Source: Caldifarciminota bacterium UBA5631 (lineage in GTDB: Bacteria; Hydrothermota; Hydrothermia; UBA1063). From it: a stretch of 64,000 bases of DNA. Under the pieces are notes generated by a model, which made no database searches, had not been told where the DNA came from, and was given only the letters and a program-made list of their open reading frames with translations. The stretch spans positions 1-64,000 of the forward strand of contig DIJZ01000020.1 of NCBI GenBank assembly GCA_002421425.1, written 5' to 3'. This document shows positions 43,893 to 52,771 of this stretch, in pieces (the stretch's first letter is position 1; each line of letters opens with the position of its first letter). The position numbers and the translations under genes were made by a program.

Positions 43893-45057
43893 AAAGCAGA
43901 AAATCCTTACGTATGTTTTCGTTGAAACTTTCGCTTTGGGCTTGCCACCAGGCTTCCATCTCGTCCAGCTTTTCACGCCTCTCAAGTTTCAGTCGCAACT
44001 CATCGGTTCCCACAAGGATATCGAAGGGAAGCTTCACGTACTCGTACTCATAAGGGGGCTGCTTCCAGCGAAACTCTTGAGGGTAAAGCTCCATCATCGC
44101 CTTTATCACGGCAACCCCAATTTTAAAGGGCTTCACTTTTTCTTTGCTTAAGATGTGAATCTGCACTCCACCACACTTTTCGCCAGCAAATTTATTGAAA
44201 GTTGGGATAAAATAAAGGGGGCGAAACGTTGTGCCATCAAGCCCAAGGGTACTGAGATAGTCTGCAAGAGAAAAAGGCTCTATAAATGGTGCACCAAAGA
44301 TTTCAAAGGGTCTCGTAGTACCCCTTCCCTCACTGATATTCGTGGCCTCAAGAAGACACATACCTGGGTACAAAATTGCCGTCTTCTCTGAAGGCATATT
44401 GGGCGATGGATTCACCCAATCAAGCCCTGTATCCTGCCAGAAATGTCTTCTACTCCACCCCTCCATTTTTATTACTCTCAATTCTAAGTCAGAAAGGTAT
44501 TTGTGCTTGAAATAAGATGCAATTTCGCCAATAGTCATTCCATGTCTAACAGGCAGCGGCTTAAGGCCAACAAAAGAGGCAAATTCTTCTTTCAAAACCG
44601 GACCTTCAACAAGAGAACCTGAAATTGGGTTTGGACGGTCTAGCACTACAATAAATTTGCCGCATTCCATGGCAGCTTCCATGGTGAGGTATAAAGACCA
44701 GATATAAGTATAATATCTTGACCCAACGTCCTGAAGGTCGACCACCACTCCATCAACCTCCAGAAGGACTTCAAGGGGCGGCTTCCTTGCCTTCCCGTAA
44801 AGGCTGTACACAGGAATGCCCGTCCTGAGATCACGATAACCTTCCCACTCTATCATATTGTCTTGCGTTTCACCAAAGAGGCCGTGCTGGGGAGCGAAAA
44901 CGGATTTAACACTAACTTTTTCAAACCCCAAAAACGCATCCAGAGTGCTCTTCAGATTACCAAGGTAAGAGGCAGAGTGAATGAGGAGTGCAACTCTCAC
45001 TCCCTCAAATTCCGAAGGCCATTCTTTTTGAAACAGGTCCACACCCAGTTTAGTCAC
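43885..45057 (-). CDS. namZ: NamZ-type exo-beta-N-acetylmuramidase (DUF1343)
   Basis: The 390-aa protein matches DUF1343, whose characterised member NamZ removes MurNAc from the non-reducing end of peptidoglycan fragments. It has FAPQHGLFGE, GIPVYSLYGK, VVDLQDVGSRYYTYIWSL, DRPNPI and NPSPNMPSE, all family hallmarks. No signal peptide is seen, so it probably acts in the cytosol on imported fragments. It starts with GTG, overlaps the COG2231 gene by 8 bases and the MurU-AmgK gene by 8 bases. The gene neighbourhood supports MurNAc recycling. Confidence 0.88.
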   Translation of the reverse strand: MTKLGVDLFQKEWPSEFEGVRVALLIHSASYLGNLKSTLDAFLGFEKVSVKSVFAPQHGLFGETQDNMIEWEGYRDLRTGIPVYSLYGKARKPPLEVLLEVDGVVVDLQDVGSRYYTYIWSLYLTMEAAMECGKFIVVLDRPNPISGSLVEGPVLKEEFASFVGLKPLPVRHGMTIGEIASYFKHKYLSDLELRVIKMEGWSRRHFWQDTGLDWVNPSPNMPSEKTAILYPGMCLLEATNISEGRGTTRPFEIFGAPFIEPFSLADYLSTLGLDGTTFRPLYFIPTFNKFAGEKCGGVQIHILSKEKVKPFKIGVAVIKAMMELYPQEFRWKQPPYEYEYVKLPFDILVGTDELRLKLERREKLDEMEAWWQAQSESFNENIRKDFLLYD

Positions 45058-45727
45058 AGAGAGACCTCTCCTTGAAAAAAGAACAAATGGCTTTTAAAGG
45101 GCAGCCAGGGCAGTCTGGGTCTCTTTTTGTGCAGTGAGTCTTCCCCAGGCGCACAAGTAGCGCATGATACTCATTGAACTTCATAACATCGTGATCCAGA
45201 TTTTCCATAAAAAAACGCTGGACTTCCTGATAAGAAAGGTCTGAACCTTCGAAAATCCCCAACCTGGAAAAAATTCTCCGCGTATAAGCATCTACAACGA
45301 AAATTGGCTTACCAAAGGCGTAAAGAGCTATGGAATCCGCCGTTTCAGGCCCAATTCCATCAATTTCAAGAAGCCTGCCCCTCAGCTCCTGGATGCCCAT
45401 CCTTTTAAACCTTTCAATACCACCCGAATCGACCAGCGCCTTTATCAATTCTTTCAGCCTCGCAGCCTTTATCCGGTAAAAACCGCTGGGCCTTATCAGT
45501 TTTGCAAGTTCTTCAACGGAAATTTTATGCAACGAATCCAGGTCCAGAAGACCTGCTTCCTTTAGGTTCCATATTGCCCTTTCAACGTTTCTCCACGATG
45601 TGTTCTGAGTAAGGACAGCTCCTACGATAATTTCAAGTTCCCCGTCCCCAGGCCACCAGTGTTGAGGTCCGAAGCGAGAATAAAGAAGTGAAAAGACCTT
45701 CTCAAGAATCTCCCTCATCTTCTTCAT
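45050..45727 (-). CDS. COG2231-type helix-hairpin-helix DNA glycosylase
   Basis: The 225-aa protein belongs to the endonuclease III superfamily. It has the COG2231 N-terminal FGPQHWWPGDGELEIIVGAVLTQNT-type segment (split here over about 19-43), a HhH motif LLEIDGIGPETADSIALYA and the catalytic Asp in VVDAYTRR. A C-terminal 4Fe-4S cluster has spacing C-x6-C-x2-C-x5-C. The lysine of bifunctional endonuclease III is replaced by Glu (GIGPETA), so it should act as a monofunctional glycosylase such as MagIII (3-methyladenine). Start 45727 or 45718 are both possible; the gene overlaps the upstream glycosyltransferase gene. Confidence 0.87.
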   Translation of the reverse strand: MKKMREILEKVFSLLYSRFGPQHWWPGDGELEIIVGAVLTQNTSWRNVERAIWNLKEAGLLDLDSLHKISVEELAKLIRPSGFYRIKAARLKELIKALVDSGGIERFKRMGIQELRGRLLEIDGIGPETADSIALYAFGKPIFVVDAYTRRIFSRLGIFEGSDLSYQEVQRFFMENLDHDVMKFNEYHALLVRLGKTHCTKRDPDCPGCPLKAICSFFKERSLCD

Positions 45728-46631
45728 AATCGAGGAGACTTTCACCTTCCACAATATCGTAAAGCCCCGATACAAGTTCGCCCAAAAAACCCATAAGGAA
45801 GAAAATAAGACCAGAAATGAGCAAAAACATTACCAGGTAAAGCAATGGCCTATAGCCAAAATGCTTGAAAATTCTCAGATACAAAGCGACAACTCCTGCA
45901 AGTACACCAAGAACAAGCGATGCAAGACCGAGTCCACCGAAGAAGAACATCGGTTTTCTTCTAAAAGTAATTAAGAATTTCACAGATATAAGATCAAAGA
46001 CACCCACCAGTACCCTTCCCACACCTCTGTACTTACTTACACCATGCATCCTTGGCCTGAGAATAACTCTCTCTTCTCCTACCCTGAAGCCCAGTTCCTT
46101 TGCCCATGGAATAATATAGCGGTGCCAATCTTTACGAAGTGGAAGGAGTTCGAGCACTTCGCGCCTCATAACCTTTATGCTATTCATATCGTGGATTTTG
46201 ATGCCGAACAACATTCGCACAAGGAAGTTATATATACTGGATACCACTTTCTTCTCATATTTACCAAGTTTCCAACCTGCCACGAGATCTAATCCATCGG
46301 TCTCAATCCTGGAAACCATCCTTTCCACGTCCTCGAGCGTGAATTGGAGGTCGGCAGGGAAAAAGGCCACAAGGGGCGCCTCAGAGTGCTTCAGGGCAGT
46401 TTTAAGTGCGTGAGTAACGCCAAGATTTCTTCTGTGGCGGAAATACTTGACATTTCTATATTCCGGCACCAGGCGCTTCAACTCTTCATAAGTTCCATCG
46501 GTAGATCCGTCGTCTACGATAATCATTTCCCAATCAACATGCCGCCTTTCAACAAAGCCCTTGAAATAGTCAAGTAAGGGCCTGATGTTGTCCCGTTCGT
46601 CCTTTGCAGGAACCAGAATTGAAAGTCTCAT
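45702..46631 (-). CDS. Family 2 glycosyltransferase with C-terminal membrane helices
   Basis: The 309-aa protein has a GT-A domain (about 1-215) with LSILVPAKDERDNI, IIVDDGSTDGT and FFPADLQF. Two transmembrane segments (about 232-252 and 265-285) and an acidic tail ending EEDEGDS follow. This resembles the polyprenyl-phosphate mannose/glucose transferases of the DPM1/GtrB type. It probably loads a sugar on undecaprenyl phosphate at the inner membrane. It is the first gene of a minus-strand unit and has a -10 box 6 bases before its ATG without a ribosome site. Confidence 0.87.
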   Translation of the reverse strand: MRLSILVPAKDERDNIRPLLDYFKGFVERRHVDWEMIIVDDGSTDGTYEELKRLVPEYRNVKYFRHRRNLGVTHALKTALKHSEAPLVAFFPADLQFTLEDVERMVSRIETDGLDLVAGWKLGKYEKKVVSSIYNFLVRMLFGIKIHDMNSIKVMRREVLELLPLRKDWHRYIIPWAKELGFRVGEERVILRPRMHGVSKYRGVGRVLVGVFDLISVKFLITFRRKPMFFFGGLGLASLVLGVLAGVVALYLRIFKHFGYRPLLYLVMFLLISGLIFFLMGFLGELVSGLYDIVEGESLLDYEEDEGDS

Positions 46632-46637
46632 GCTTCA

Positions 46638-46666
46638 ATTATACATTCAACGGAAAGCCAATGCAA
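46638..46666 (-). promoter_or_regulatory. Promoter of the glycosyltransferase-COG2231-NamZ-MurU/AmgK operon
   Basis: On the minus strand TTGCAT (46661-46666), 17 bases and a perfect TATAAT (46638-46643), which ends 6 bases before the ATG at 46631. A leaderless transcript is predicted. Confidence 0.65.
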
Positions 46667-46695
46667 CGAAAATTTCAGGTTTTTTCGATGTCATC

Positions 46696-47610
46696 CTATT
46701 TTTCCCTGAGTCGTCCTTTTTCAAAAAAGGCGAAAGCAAAAAGGAATAATATAAAATCACCAAGCACAAGAGCTACTCTTGTTAGGATTGAAAAAGCAGA
46801 TGCAACCTCTCCGCTGTATGTACCTCTGAGGAGAGTCATAAGAATTGACTCCCTGACGCCAAGGCCGGCAGGTGCAATAATGGTCAGATATCCAAGAATC
46901 CAGGAGATAGGGTAAGTTGTTACTGAATCCAGAAGGCTTACCCGAATAGAGGACCCCTGAATCATTACCCAGAAGGAGACGCCGGTTAGTATCCAGAGCA
47001 CGAAGTATAAAACAAAAACAACAAGGTTTCTCCTTAGGTTGAGGTTTATTCTGGATAGATCCATTTCCACTTTTCTCAGACGCGCGTACAATTTTAAGAA
47101 GAACTTAATAAAAGAAGGGTGCTGAAGGGTAAGAAGTACAAGAAAAAGCAAAGAAGCATATAAAAGCCAAAGCTGAGATACATTGCCGCGCAAAAAAAAT
47201 CTAATGAAAAACACCATAATAGCTGCTGCACTGGAAATTATCACTTCAAGGAAAACGGTCGTTAGTGTAATTTCGGGTTTTATTTTCTTGGTTAGAGCAA
47301 CTCTCCCGACGAACTGCCACACTTTACCAGGGATGTACTTTCCTACATTAGAGTAAATCCAGGAGATAATTGAAGTCTTCAGAGGAAGTTCATACCCAAA
47401 TCCCTGGACTATGTACCTCCACACAAAGGGATAGGCAGATATTATGAAAGCCAGCATAAGTAAGCCTGCGCAAAGACACAGAGGTTTCAATGTTAGGAAA
47501 GTATCGCTAAAGGCTTTAGCATTCCTGACAAGAGGTGAAGCAACATAGTAGAAAAGAAACAGAACTAAAAGAACCTGTGCTACTCTAAGTAGAATTACCT
47601 TTGCGCTCAT
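46696..47610 (-). CDS. UPF0104/AglD-type integral membrane protein
   Basis: The 304-aa protein has about 8 predicted transmembrane helices. It contains the family signatures SNVGKYIPGKVWQFVGR (about residues 86-102) and IAPAGLGVRESI, as in the lysylphosphatidylglycerol synthase membrane region and AglD. Members take part in lipid or glycolipid transfer across the inner membrane. Its ATG overlaps the stop of the YfhO gene by 1 base. Substrate is unknown; neighbours suggest cell-surface glycan work. Confidence 0.85.
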   Translation of the reverse strand: MSAKVILLRVAQVLLVLFLFYYVASPLVRNAKAFSDTFLTLKPLCLCAGLLMLAFIISAYPFVWRYIVQGFGYELPLKTSIISWIYSNVGKYIPGKVWQFVGRVALTKKIKPEITLTTVFLEVIISSAAAIMVFFIRFFLRGNVSQLWLLYASLLFLVLLTLQHPSFIKFFLKLYARLRKVEMDLSRINLNLRRNLVVFVLYFVLWILTGVSFWVMIQGSSIRVSLLDSVTTYPISWILGYLTIIAPAGLGVRESILMTLLRGTYSGEVASAFSILTRVALVLGDFILFLFAFAFFEKGRLREK

Positions 47611-50012
47611 CAGGGTTTTCTTATAACCAGTACCAGGGCGAACAGAGATATCAAAAATCCTGCAGCAGATAGCGCAAATCCAACTTTGTGGAAAATTGAA
47701 TCAAACTTCATCAAAATTGTGTGTTCTCCTGCAGGGCAATATACGGCTCTGAAGGCGTAGTTTGCAGTGTACACTTCCGTTTGCTTGCCATCAATGTAGC
47801 ATTTCCAGCCAGGATGATAGTTTTCAGAAAACACGACAAATCCCGCTTTGGGAAGGTCTACTTTCACGTCAATTCTATTTGCATCATATCTTGTAAGTTC
47901 AATTACTGGACTTCCCGCTTGCGTAGCCGCTGAAACGGGAATTCGGGGATCTTTTTCCAGAAAAACGAAACTTTTCAGAGAATCTGAGGGTAGCACCTTC
48001 AACATCGCCAGGATTGAATCCGGAGGAAGAACTCTGTACGCCTCAGCAAAGTACACCCTCCCAAGATTACTGGAGTTTTCATAAAGGGCAAATTGCCCCA
48101 GGGGCGATACCAGTCTGAAATTCCCCAGATACTGGATCCACTCCCTTATAGCCTTTCTTGTAGCCTCATCGTACCTTAAAGTATCGATTATCTGGAAGTT
48201 ATAAGCAATTACATATTTAACATCCAGGAGATTTAGCATCTCCGGGTGTGAAATTAGGTTCTGCGGGTTGAACATCACGCTCTGCCCAGCCCCAATAAAT
48301 TCCTGATACCTCCTTGGTGGAGAACTTGTATACCCTCCAATAGAGCTAACTCTATGTATTATTAGTGTCCCATCGTTGGCCCTCGGGTACATAAGGGGAA
48401 AGATTCTGAAAATACCTGCTTCGTTCTTAATTGTTTTTATCACAGGATCTTCTCCATACATTTCATCCATGCTGCGTCCCGTATCAACAATGAAATTTCT
48501 ATTCACAAGATACAGGTCAAGGAAAACGAGCAAGGATAGCCCTATGGATAAAGAAAGTGCCTCTCTTCTTTTCTTTGAAATAACCACAAGAATCGCATAT
48601 GCAAGTCCTGCAATGACCAATGAAAGTAAATAGGATCCGAGAAGTTTCCCGTACCCTTCACCAAGAATGAATATTTTGTCCTTCACATTGCCTGCATCCT
48701 TTGCTCTTTGAAGCATTCCAGAAAACATACTTATTATTCCACTCTTGAACATCAATAGAATAAGAAATAGTACAGAAAATGCACCCAGGAGATAGAGACC
48801 TTCTTTCACGAGCTTTTTTAATTCTAACTCACCCCTCAAAACACCTTTTATACAAATAGAAGCCAGTATGACCGATATATAATTAAAGATAAAAAACATT
48901 AAACTTGGAGCTCTAAACCTTTTTACCATCGGAAGAACATAATAGAAAATTTTATAGAAAGGCGTAAAACCTCCCCACACGTAAAGGAGCACAAATACGG
49001 CATAAATTGTCAAAAATCTTACCAGCTTATCTTTCTTCATTTTCGTTACTATCGTCGTCAGAGCGAGGAAGAGTGTAATTATTCCCATATACTCTGTGTG
49101 CAGCTTGAAATAGTTTCTTCCCCAGTATTCATCAAGAATTCCTGAAAAACGGGGCGTAATTAAATTGAGAATTTCCTCGGGAGGCATTGACCAGCTCACC
49201 GCATATTCATATCCCCTCTCAGCACCCCTCGCAGTGAAAGGCAAATTTTCAAAGACAGGGAGCAGGTAAAAACTGTACATTAGTGCCGCAACTAACCCTC
49301 CAAGAACTGAATATAGGGCATAAATATAGAATTTTTTGCTTTTCAGGTTGTTTCCCTGAGTGATGTTGTAAAAAACGAAGAAGCATATCAAAAACAAGAC
49401 TCCATAGTAAGTCATTTGAGGATGTCCGTTCAAAAACGAGAATCCTACCGCCGCACCCATTAACAAAAAATACCCCAGCTTGCCTGAGTCAATACCTTTA
49501 ACAAGGAGAGCAAGATATAAAGGCAGGAGTGCCATGCTGGTCAGACGGCCCAGATGTCCAGCATAAGTCGTGGAGACAAGAACGCCAGAAAATCCATACA
49601 TTACTCCACCAATTAAGGCTGTAAGGTCATCTTTCAGGAATTCTCTCAGAAAAAAGTAAGTAGAAATCCCCGCAATGGTTATCATAAATATAAAACCAAG
49701 AACGTGCGATATGTGCACTGGAAATACAAAAGTACTCAAGAACCTGAGAGTCAAGATTTCAGGGAAAAAAGCTCCAATTGTAGGCATCCCGGAGAAGACA
49801 TAAATATTCCAGAAAGGAAGTGAATGATTCGCTTTAATGTAATCCCTCATAAAAACCCAGTTTGCGTATCCTCCATTCAGCCAGTCAGTACCCATTAGAT
49901 TTTTTGATGGTGAGAGAAAAGCAACATACAACACAAGTGAAAGGGTTAAATAGGCAAGAAATACTACGTACGGCTTCAACTTGAAAACCTTCTCCTGAAC
50001 AGTTCGTGCCAT
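47610..50012 (-). CDS. YfhO-family membrane protein
   Basis: The 800-aa protein has an N-terminal block of a dozen or more transmembrane helices (about 15-505) with MGTDWLNGGYANWVF and SFLNGHPQMTYYG, then a periplasmic domain (about 510-765) and a final membrane helix (about 770-795). The layout and the C-terminal FSENYHPGWKCYIDG match the YfhO family, which are GT-C-like and implicated in glycosylation of teichoic acids or other surface polymers. GAGGAGG precedes the ATG. It forms an operon with the UPF0104 gene. Confidence 0.87.
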   Translation of the reverse strand: MARTVQEKVFKLKPYVVFLAYLTLSLVLYVAFLSPSKNLMGTDWLNGGYANWVFMRDYIKANHSLPFWNIYVFSGMPTIGAFFPEILTLRFLSTFVFPVHISHVLGFIFMITIAGISTYFFLREFLKDDLTALIGGVMYGFSGVLVSTTYAGHLGRLTSMALLPLYLALLVKGIDSGKLGYFLLMGAAVGFSFLNGHPQMTYYGVLFLICFFVFYNITQGNNLKSKKFYIYALYSVLGGLVAALMYSFYLLPVFENLPFTARGAERGYEYAVSWSMPPEEILNLITPRFSGILDEYWGRNYFKLHTEYMGIITLFLALTTIVTKMKKDKLVRFLTIYAVFVLLYVWGGFTPFYKIFYYVLPMVKRFRAPSLMFFIFNYISVILASICIKGVLRGELELKKLVKEGLYLLGAFSVLFLILLMFKSGIISMFSGMLQRAKDAGNVKDKIFILGEGYGKLLGSYLLSLVIAGLAYAILVVISKKRREALSLSIGLSLLVFLDLYLVNRNFIVDTGRSMDEMYGEDPVIKTIKNEAGIFRIFPLMYPRANDGTLIIHRVSSIGGYTSSPPRRYQEFIGAGQSVMFNPQNLISHPEMLNLLDVKYVIAYNFQIIDTLRYDEATRKAIREWIQYLGNFRLVSPLGQFALYENSSNLGRVYFAEAYRVLPPDSILAMLKVLPSDSLKSFVFLEKDPRIPVSAATQAGSPVIELTRYDANRIDVKVDLPKAGFVVFSENYHPGWKCYIDGKQTEVYTANYAFRAVYCPAGEHTILMKFDSIFHKVGFALSAAGFLISLFALVLVIRKP

Positions 50013-50030
50013 TGTTTCCTCCTCAGGGTA

Positions 50031-50059
50031 ATAATAAAGATGGTGCTTTGACTATTCAA
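50031..50059 (-). promoter_or_regulatory. Promoter of the YfhO-UPF0104 operon
   Basis: On the minus strand TTGAAT (50054-50059), 17 bases and TATTAT (50031-50036), about 18 bases before the ATG. Its -35 box abuts the -35 box of the plus-strand promoter on the other side. Confidence 0.5.
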
Positions 50060-50076
50060 ACCCTCCGATTTATAAT
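50048..50076 (+). promoter_or_regulatory. Promoter of the class III aminotransferase operon
   Basis: TTGACT (50048-50053), exactly 17 bases and a perfect TATAAT (50071-50076), with a leader of about 18 bases carrying AAAGGAGG. Confidence 0.7.
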
Positions 50077-50100
50077 TGCTTATCAATTAAAGGAGGTAAA

Positions 50101-51423
50101 ATGGCCTTAAAACCTGAATTAAAAACTTCCCTTCCTGGACCACGAGCCAAAGAACTCTTGAAGAAAGACGAAGACTTTATATCACCTTCCTATACAAGAA
50201 GCTATCCAGCAGTCATTGAAAAAGGAAACGGTGTTTGGGTGTATGATGTGGATGGTAACCGATTCCTCGATATGGCTGCAGGGATTGCTGTACTTACAAC
50301 AGGTCACTGCCACCCCGAGGTCGTAAAAGCAGTTCAAGAGCAGGCAGCAAAACTAATACATATGTCAGGAACTGATTTCTATTATCCCTATCAAATAGAA
50401 CTCGCAGAAAAACTCGCTGAGATTGCTCCAGGATCCAAAAACAAAAGGGTTTTCTTCTCCAATTCAGGCACTGAAGCAAATGAGGCAGCTTTAAAACTTG
50501 CAAGGTACAAGACGAGAAGGCCAATTTTTGTTGCCTTCTTTGGTGCCTTTCATGGAAGAACCTTTGGTTCTATGAGTATTTCTGCGTCTAAGGCGATACA
50601 CAGGAGGCACTTTAGCCCCTTGGTGCCCCAGGTGGTTCATGTGCCCTACCCCAATCCTTACAGACCATTTTTTGGAGTGGCTCCAGAAAAGCTCACCGAT
50701 ACACTGCTTGACTACATCGAAAACTACGTTTTTAATACCATTGCACCACCTGAGGATGTCGCTGCCTTCATTTTTGAGCCGGTTCAGGGTGAAGGAGGCT
50801 ACGTAGTACCTCCACAGGATTTCTTCCCAAAGCTCAAGAATCTGGCCGAAAAATTCGAGATTCTTCTTATAGATGACGAAGTCCAGGCCGGGATGGGACG
50901 GACGGGAAGAATGTTTGCCATCGAACACTTTGATATAATTCCCGATATAGTTACCTTAGCAAAAGGAATTGCATCGGGATTCCCCCTTGGAGCTACAATT
51001 GCGAAAAAATCGTTGATGGACTGGGAATCAGGTACCCATGCCAGTACCTTCGGAGGCAACCCCGTTTCCTGTGTTGCAGCTCTCAAGACTATTGAGCTTC
51101 TCGAAAGGGGCCTTGTGGAAAACGCCAGGGTCGTTGGAGGATACCTGAAGGAAAAATTGTTGGAATTGAAGGAAGAGTTTGAGTTTATTGGGGATGTGAG
51201 AGGGCTGGGACTTATGATTGGAGTGGAGATTGTAAAAGACAAGACCTCCAAAACCCCCGATGCAAAACTCAGGAATAAGATCGTAGATGAGGCATTCTAC
51301 AAAGGGCTTTTGCTCCTCGGTGCAGGACCGAACACGGTGAGATGGTGCCCTGCACTTGTTGTAACAAAGGAAGAGCTTGATGTAGCACTCGAAATCTTTA
51401 GAGATGTCTTGAAAAAAATATGA
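50101..51423 (+). CDS. Class III PLP-dependent aminotransferase
   Basis: The 440-aa protein is a fold-type I class III enzyme. It has VWVYDVDGNRFLDMAAGIAV, FFSNSGTEANEAALKLAR (phosphate cup), FIFEPVQGEGGY, LIDDEVQAGMGRTGRMFA and the PLP lysine in TLAKGIASGFPLGA. It most resembles the 4-aminobutyrate/acyl aminotransferase and amino-acid racemase group known from archaea, and less so ArgD. Candidate activities are GABA or ornithine transamination, or amino acid racemisation. Shine-Dalgarno AAAGGAGG. It is followed after 19 bases by the COG2403 GTPase gene, an association that hints at amino acid catabolism (inference). Confidence 0.88.
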   Translation: MALKPELKTSLPGPRAKELLKKDEDFISPSYTRSYPAVIEKGNGVWVYDVDGNRFLDMAAGIAVLTTGHCHPEVVKAVQEQAAKLIHMSGTDFYYPYQIELAEKLAEIAPGSKNKRVFFSNSGTEANEAALKLARYKTRRPIFVAFFGAFHGRTFGSMSISASKAIHRRHFSPLVPQVVHVPYPNPYRPFFGVAPEKLTDTLLDYIENYVFNTIAPPEDVAAFIFEPVQGEGGYVVPPQDFFPKLKNLAEKFEILLIDDEVQAGMGRTGRMFAIEHFDIIPDIVTLAKGIASGFPLGATIAKKSLMDWESGTHASTFGGNPVSCVAALKTIELLERGLVENARVVGGYLKEKLLELKEEFEFIGDVRGLGLMIGVEIVKDKTSKTPDAKLRNKIVDEAFYKGLLLLGAGPNTVRWCPALVVTKEELDVALEIFRDVLKKI

Positions 51424-51442
51424 TGAAGAGGAGGTACCCGTA

Positions 51443-52768
51443 ATGAGGAAAAGAGTAATTATAATGGGCGCTGCCGGAAGAGATTTTCACAACTTTAACG
51501 TATTTTTCAGAGACAATGACGAATACGAAGTCGTGGCTTTCACTGCAACTCAAATCCCGGACATTGCAGGCAGAAAGTATCCTGCAGAACTTGCAGGGAA
51601 GCTCTACCCAGAAGGTATTCCCATTTACCATGAGGACGACCTTGATAATCTCATTAAGGAAAACAAAGTTGACTTCGTCGTATTTTCTTACTCCGACGTA
51701 TCCCACGAATATGTAATGAACAGAGCTTCCAAAGCACTGGCAGCCGGAGCCAACTTCATGCTACTCGGCCCTGGATCCACGATGGTGAAATCTGTAAAAC
51801 CTGTTATTTCTGTGTGTGCCGTAAGAACAGGTGCAGGGAAGAGTCAGACCACAAGAAGAGTAGCAGAAATCCTCAGAAAACTTGGCAAGAAAACCGTGGT
51901 GGTTCGGCACCCGATGCCTTACGGAGACCTTACAAAACAGGTGGTTCAGAGGTTCGCAAGTCTTGAAGATCTGGACAAACACCACTGTACCATTGAAGAA
52001 AGAGAAGAATACGAACCCCATATTGACCGTGGAAATGTAGTCTATGCGGGTGTGGATTATGAAAAGATCTTAAGACAGGCAGAGCAGGAGGCTGATGTGG
52101 TTCTGTGGGATGGAGGTAATAACGACTTTCCGTTCTTCAAAACTGACCTCCACATTGTTGTCGCAGATCCGCACAGACCAGGACATGAGGTTACATACCA
52201 TCCAGGAGAAACGAATTTGCGGATGGCTGATATCATTATAATAAATAAGGTAGACACAGCCTACCCTGAAGACATTCAAATGGTTCGAGAGAATGCAAGA
52301 TCTGCCAACCCTAAAGCGATAATCATTGATGCGGCATCTCCTATATACGTTGAAAACCATGAATCCATTAAAGGGAAAAAGGTGCTCGTGATCGAAGATG
52401 GACCCACATTGACCCATGGCGAGATGGCTTACGGAGCTGGCTATGTTGCGGCGGAAAAATATGGAGCCGCAGAAATTATTGATCCAAGACCTTACGCTGT
52501 GGGATCGATAAAGAAAACTTATCAAAAATTCACCCAGCTTGAGATGATCCTGCCTGCTATGGGATACTCTCCAAAACAACTCAGTGAACTTGAAGAAACC
52601 ATTAACTCAGTACCTGCAGATCTGGTAATTGTTGCCACTCCAATTAACCTTGGAAAGATCCTCAAGATTAATAAACCTTACGTGCGAGTGAAATATGAAC
52701 TTCAGGAAATTGGAAAGCCCGATCTTGAGGACATTATCAAGGAATTTTTTGCTACCAGGGAGAAATAA
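51443..52768 (+). CDS. COG2403 predicted GTPase, cyclic 2,3-diphosphoglycerate synthetase-like
   Basis: The 441-aa protein has an N-terminal Rossmann-type domain (RVIIMGAAGRDFHNFNVFF, about 4-22) and a P-loop CAVRTGAGKSQTTRRVAEIL (about 128-147). Further motifs are VLWDGGNNDFPFF and IIINKVDTA, a GTPase-like NKVD. This order matches COG2403, related to archaeal cyclic 2,3-diphosphoglycerate synthetase. The true reaction in bacteria is not established. A strong GAGGAGG precedes the ATG. It is 3 bases from the next gene. Confidence 0.85.
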   Translation: MRKRVIIMGAAGRDFHNFNVFFRDNDEYEVVAFTATQIPDIAGRKYPAELAGKLYPEGIPIYHEDDLDNLIKENKVDFVVFSYSDVSHEYVMNRASKALAAGANFMLLGPGSTMVKSVKPVISVCAVRTGAGKSQTTRRVAEILRKLGKKTVVVRHPMPYGDLTKQVVQRFASLEDLDKHHCTIEEREEYEPHIDRGNVVYAGVDYEKILRQAEQEADVVLWDGGNNDFPFFKTDLHIVVADPHRPGHEVTYHPGETNLRMADIIIINKVDTAYPEDIQMVRENARSANPKAIIIDAASPIYVENHESIKGKKVLVIEDGPTLTHGEMAYGAGYVAAEKYGAAEIIDPRPYAVGSIKKTYQKFTQLEMILPAMGYSPKQLSELEETINSVPADLVIVATPINLGKILKINKPYVRVKYELQEIGKPDLEDIIKEFFATREK

Positions 52769-52771
52769 TCA

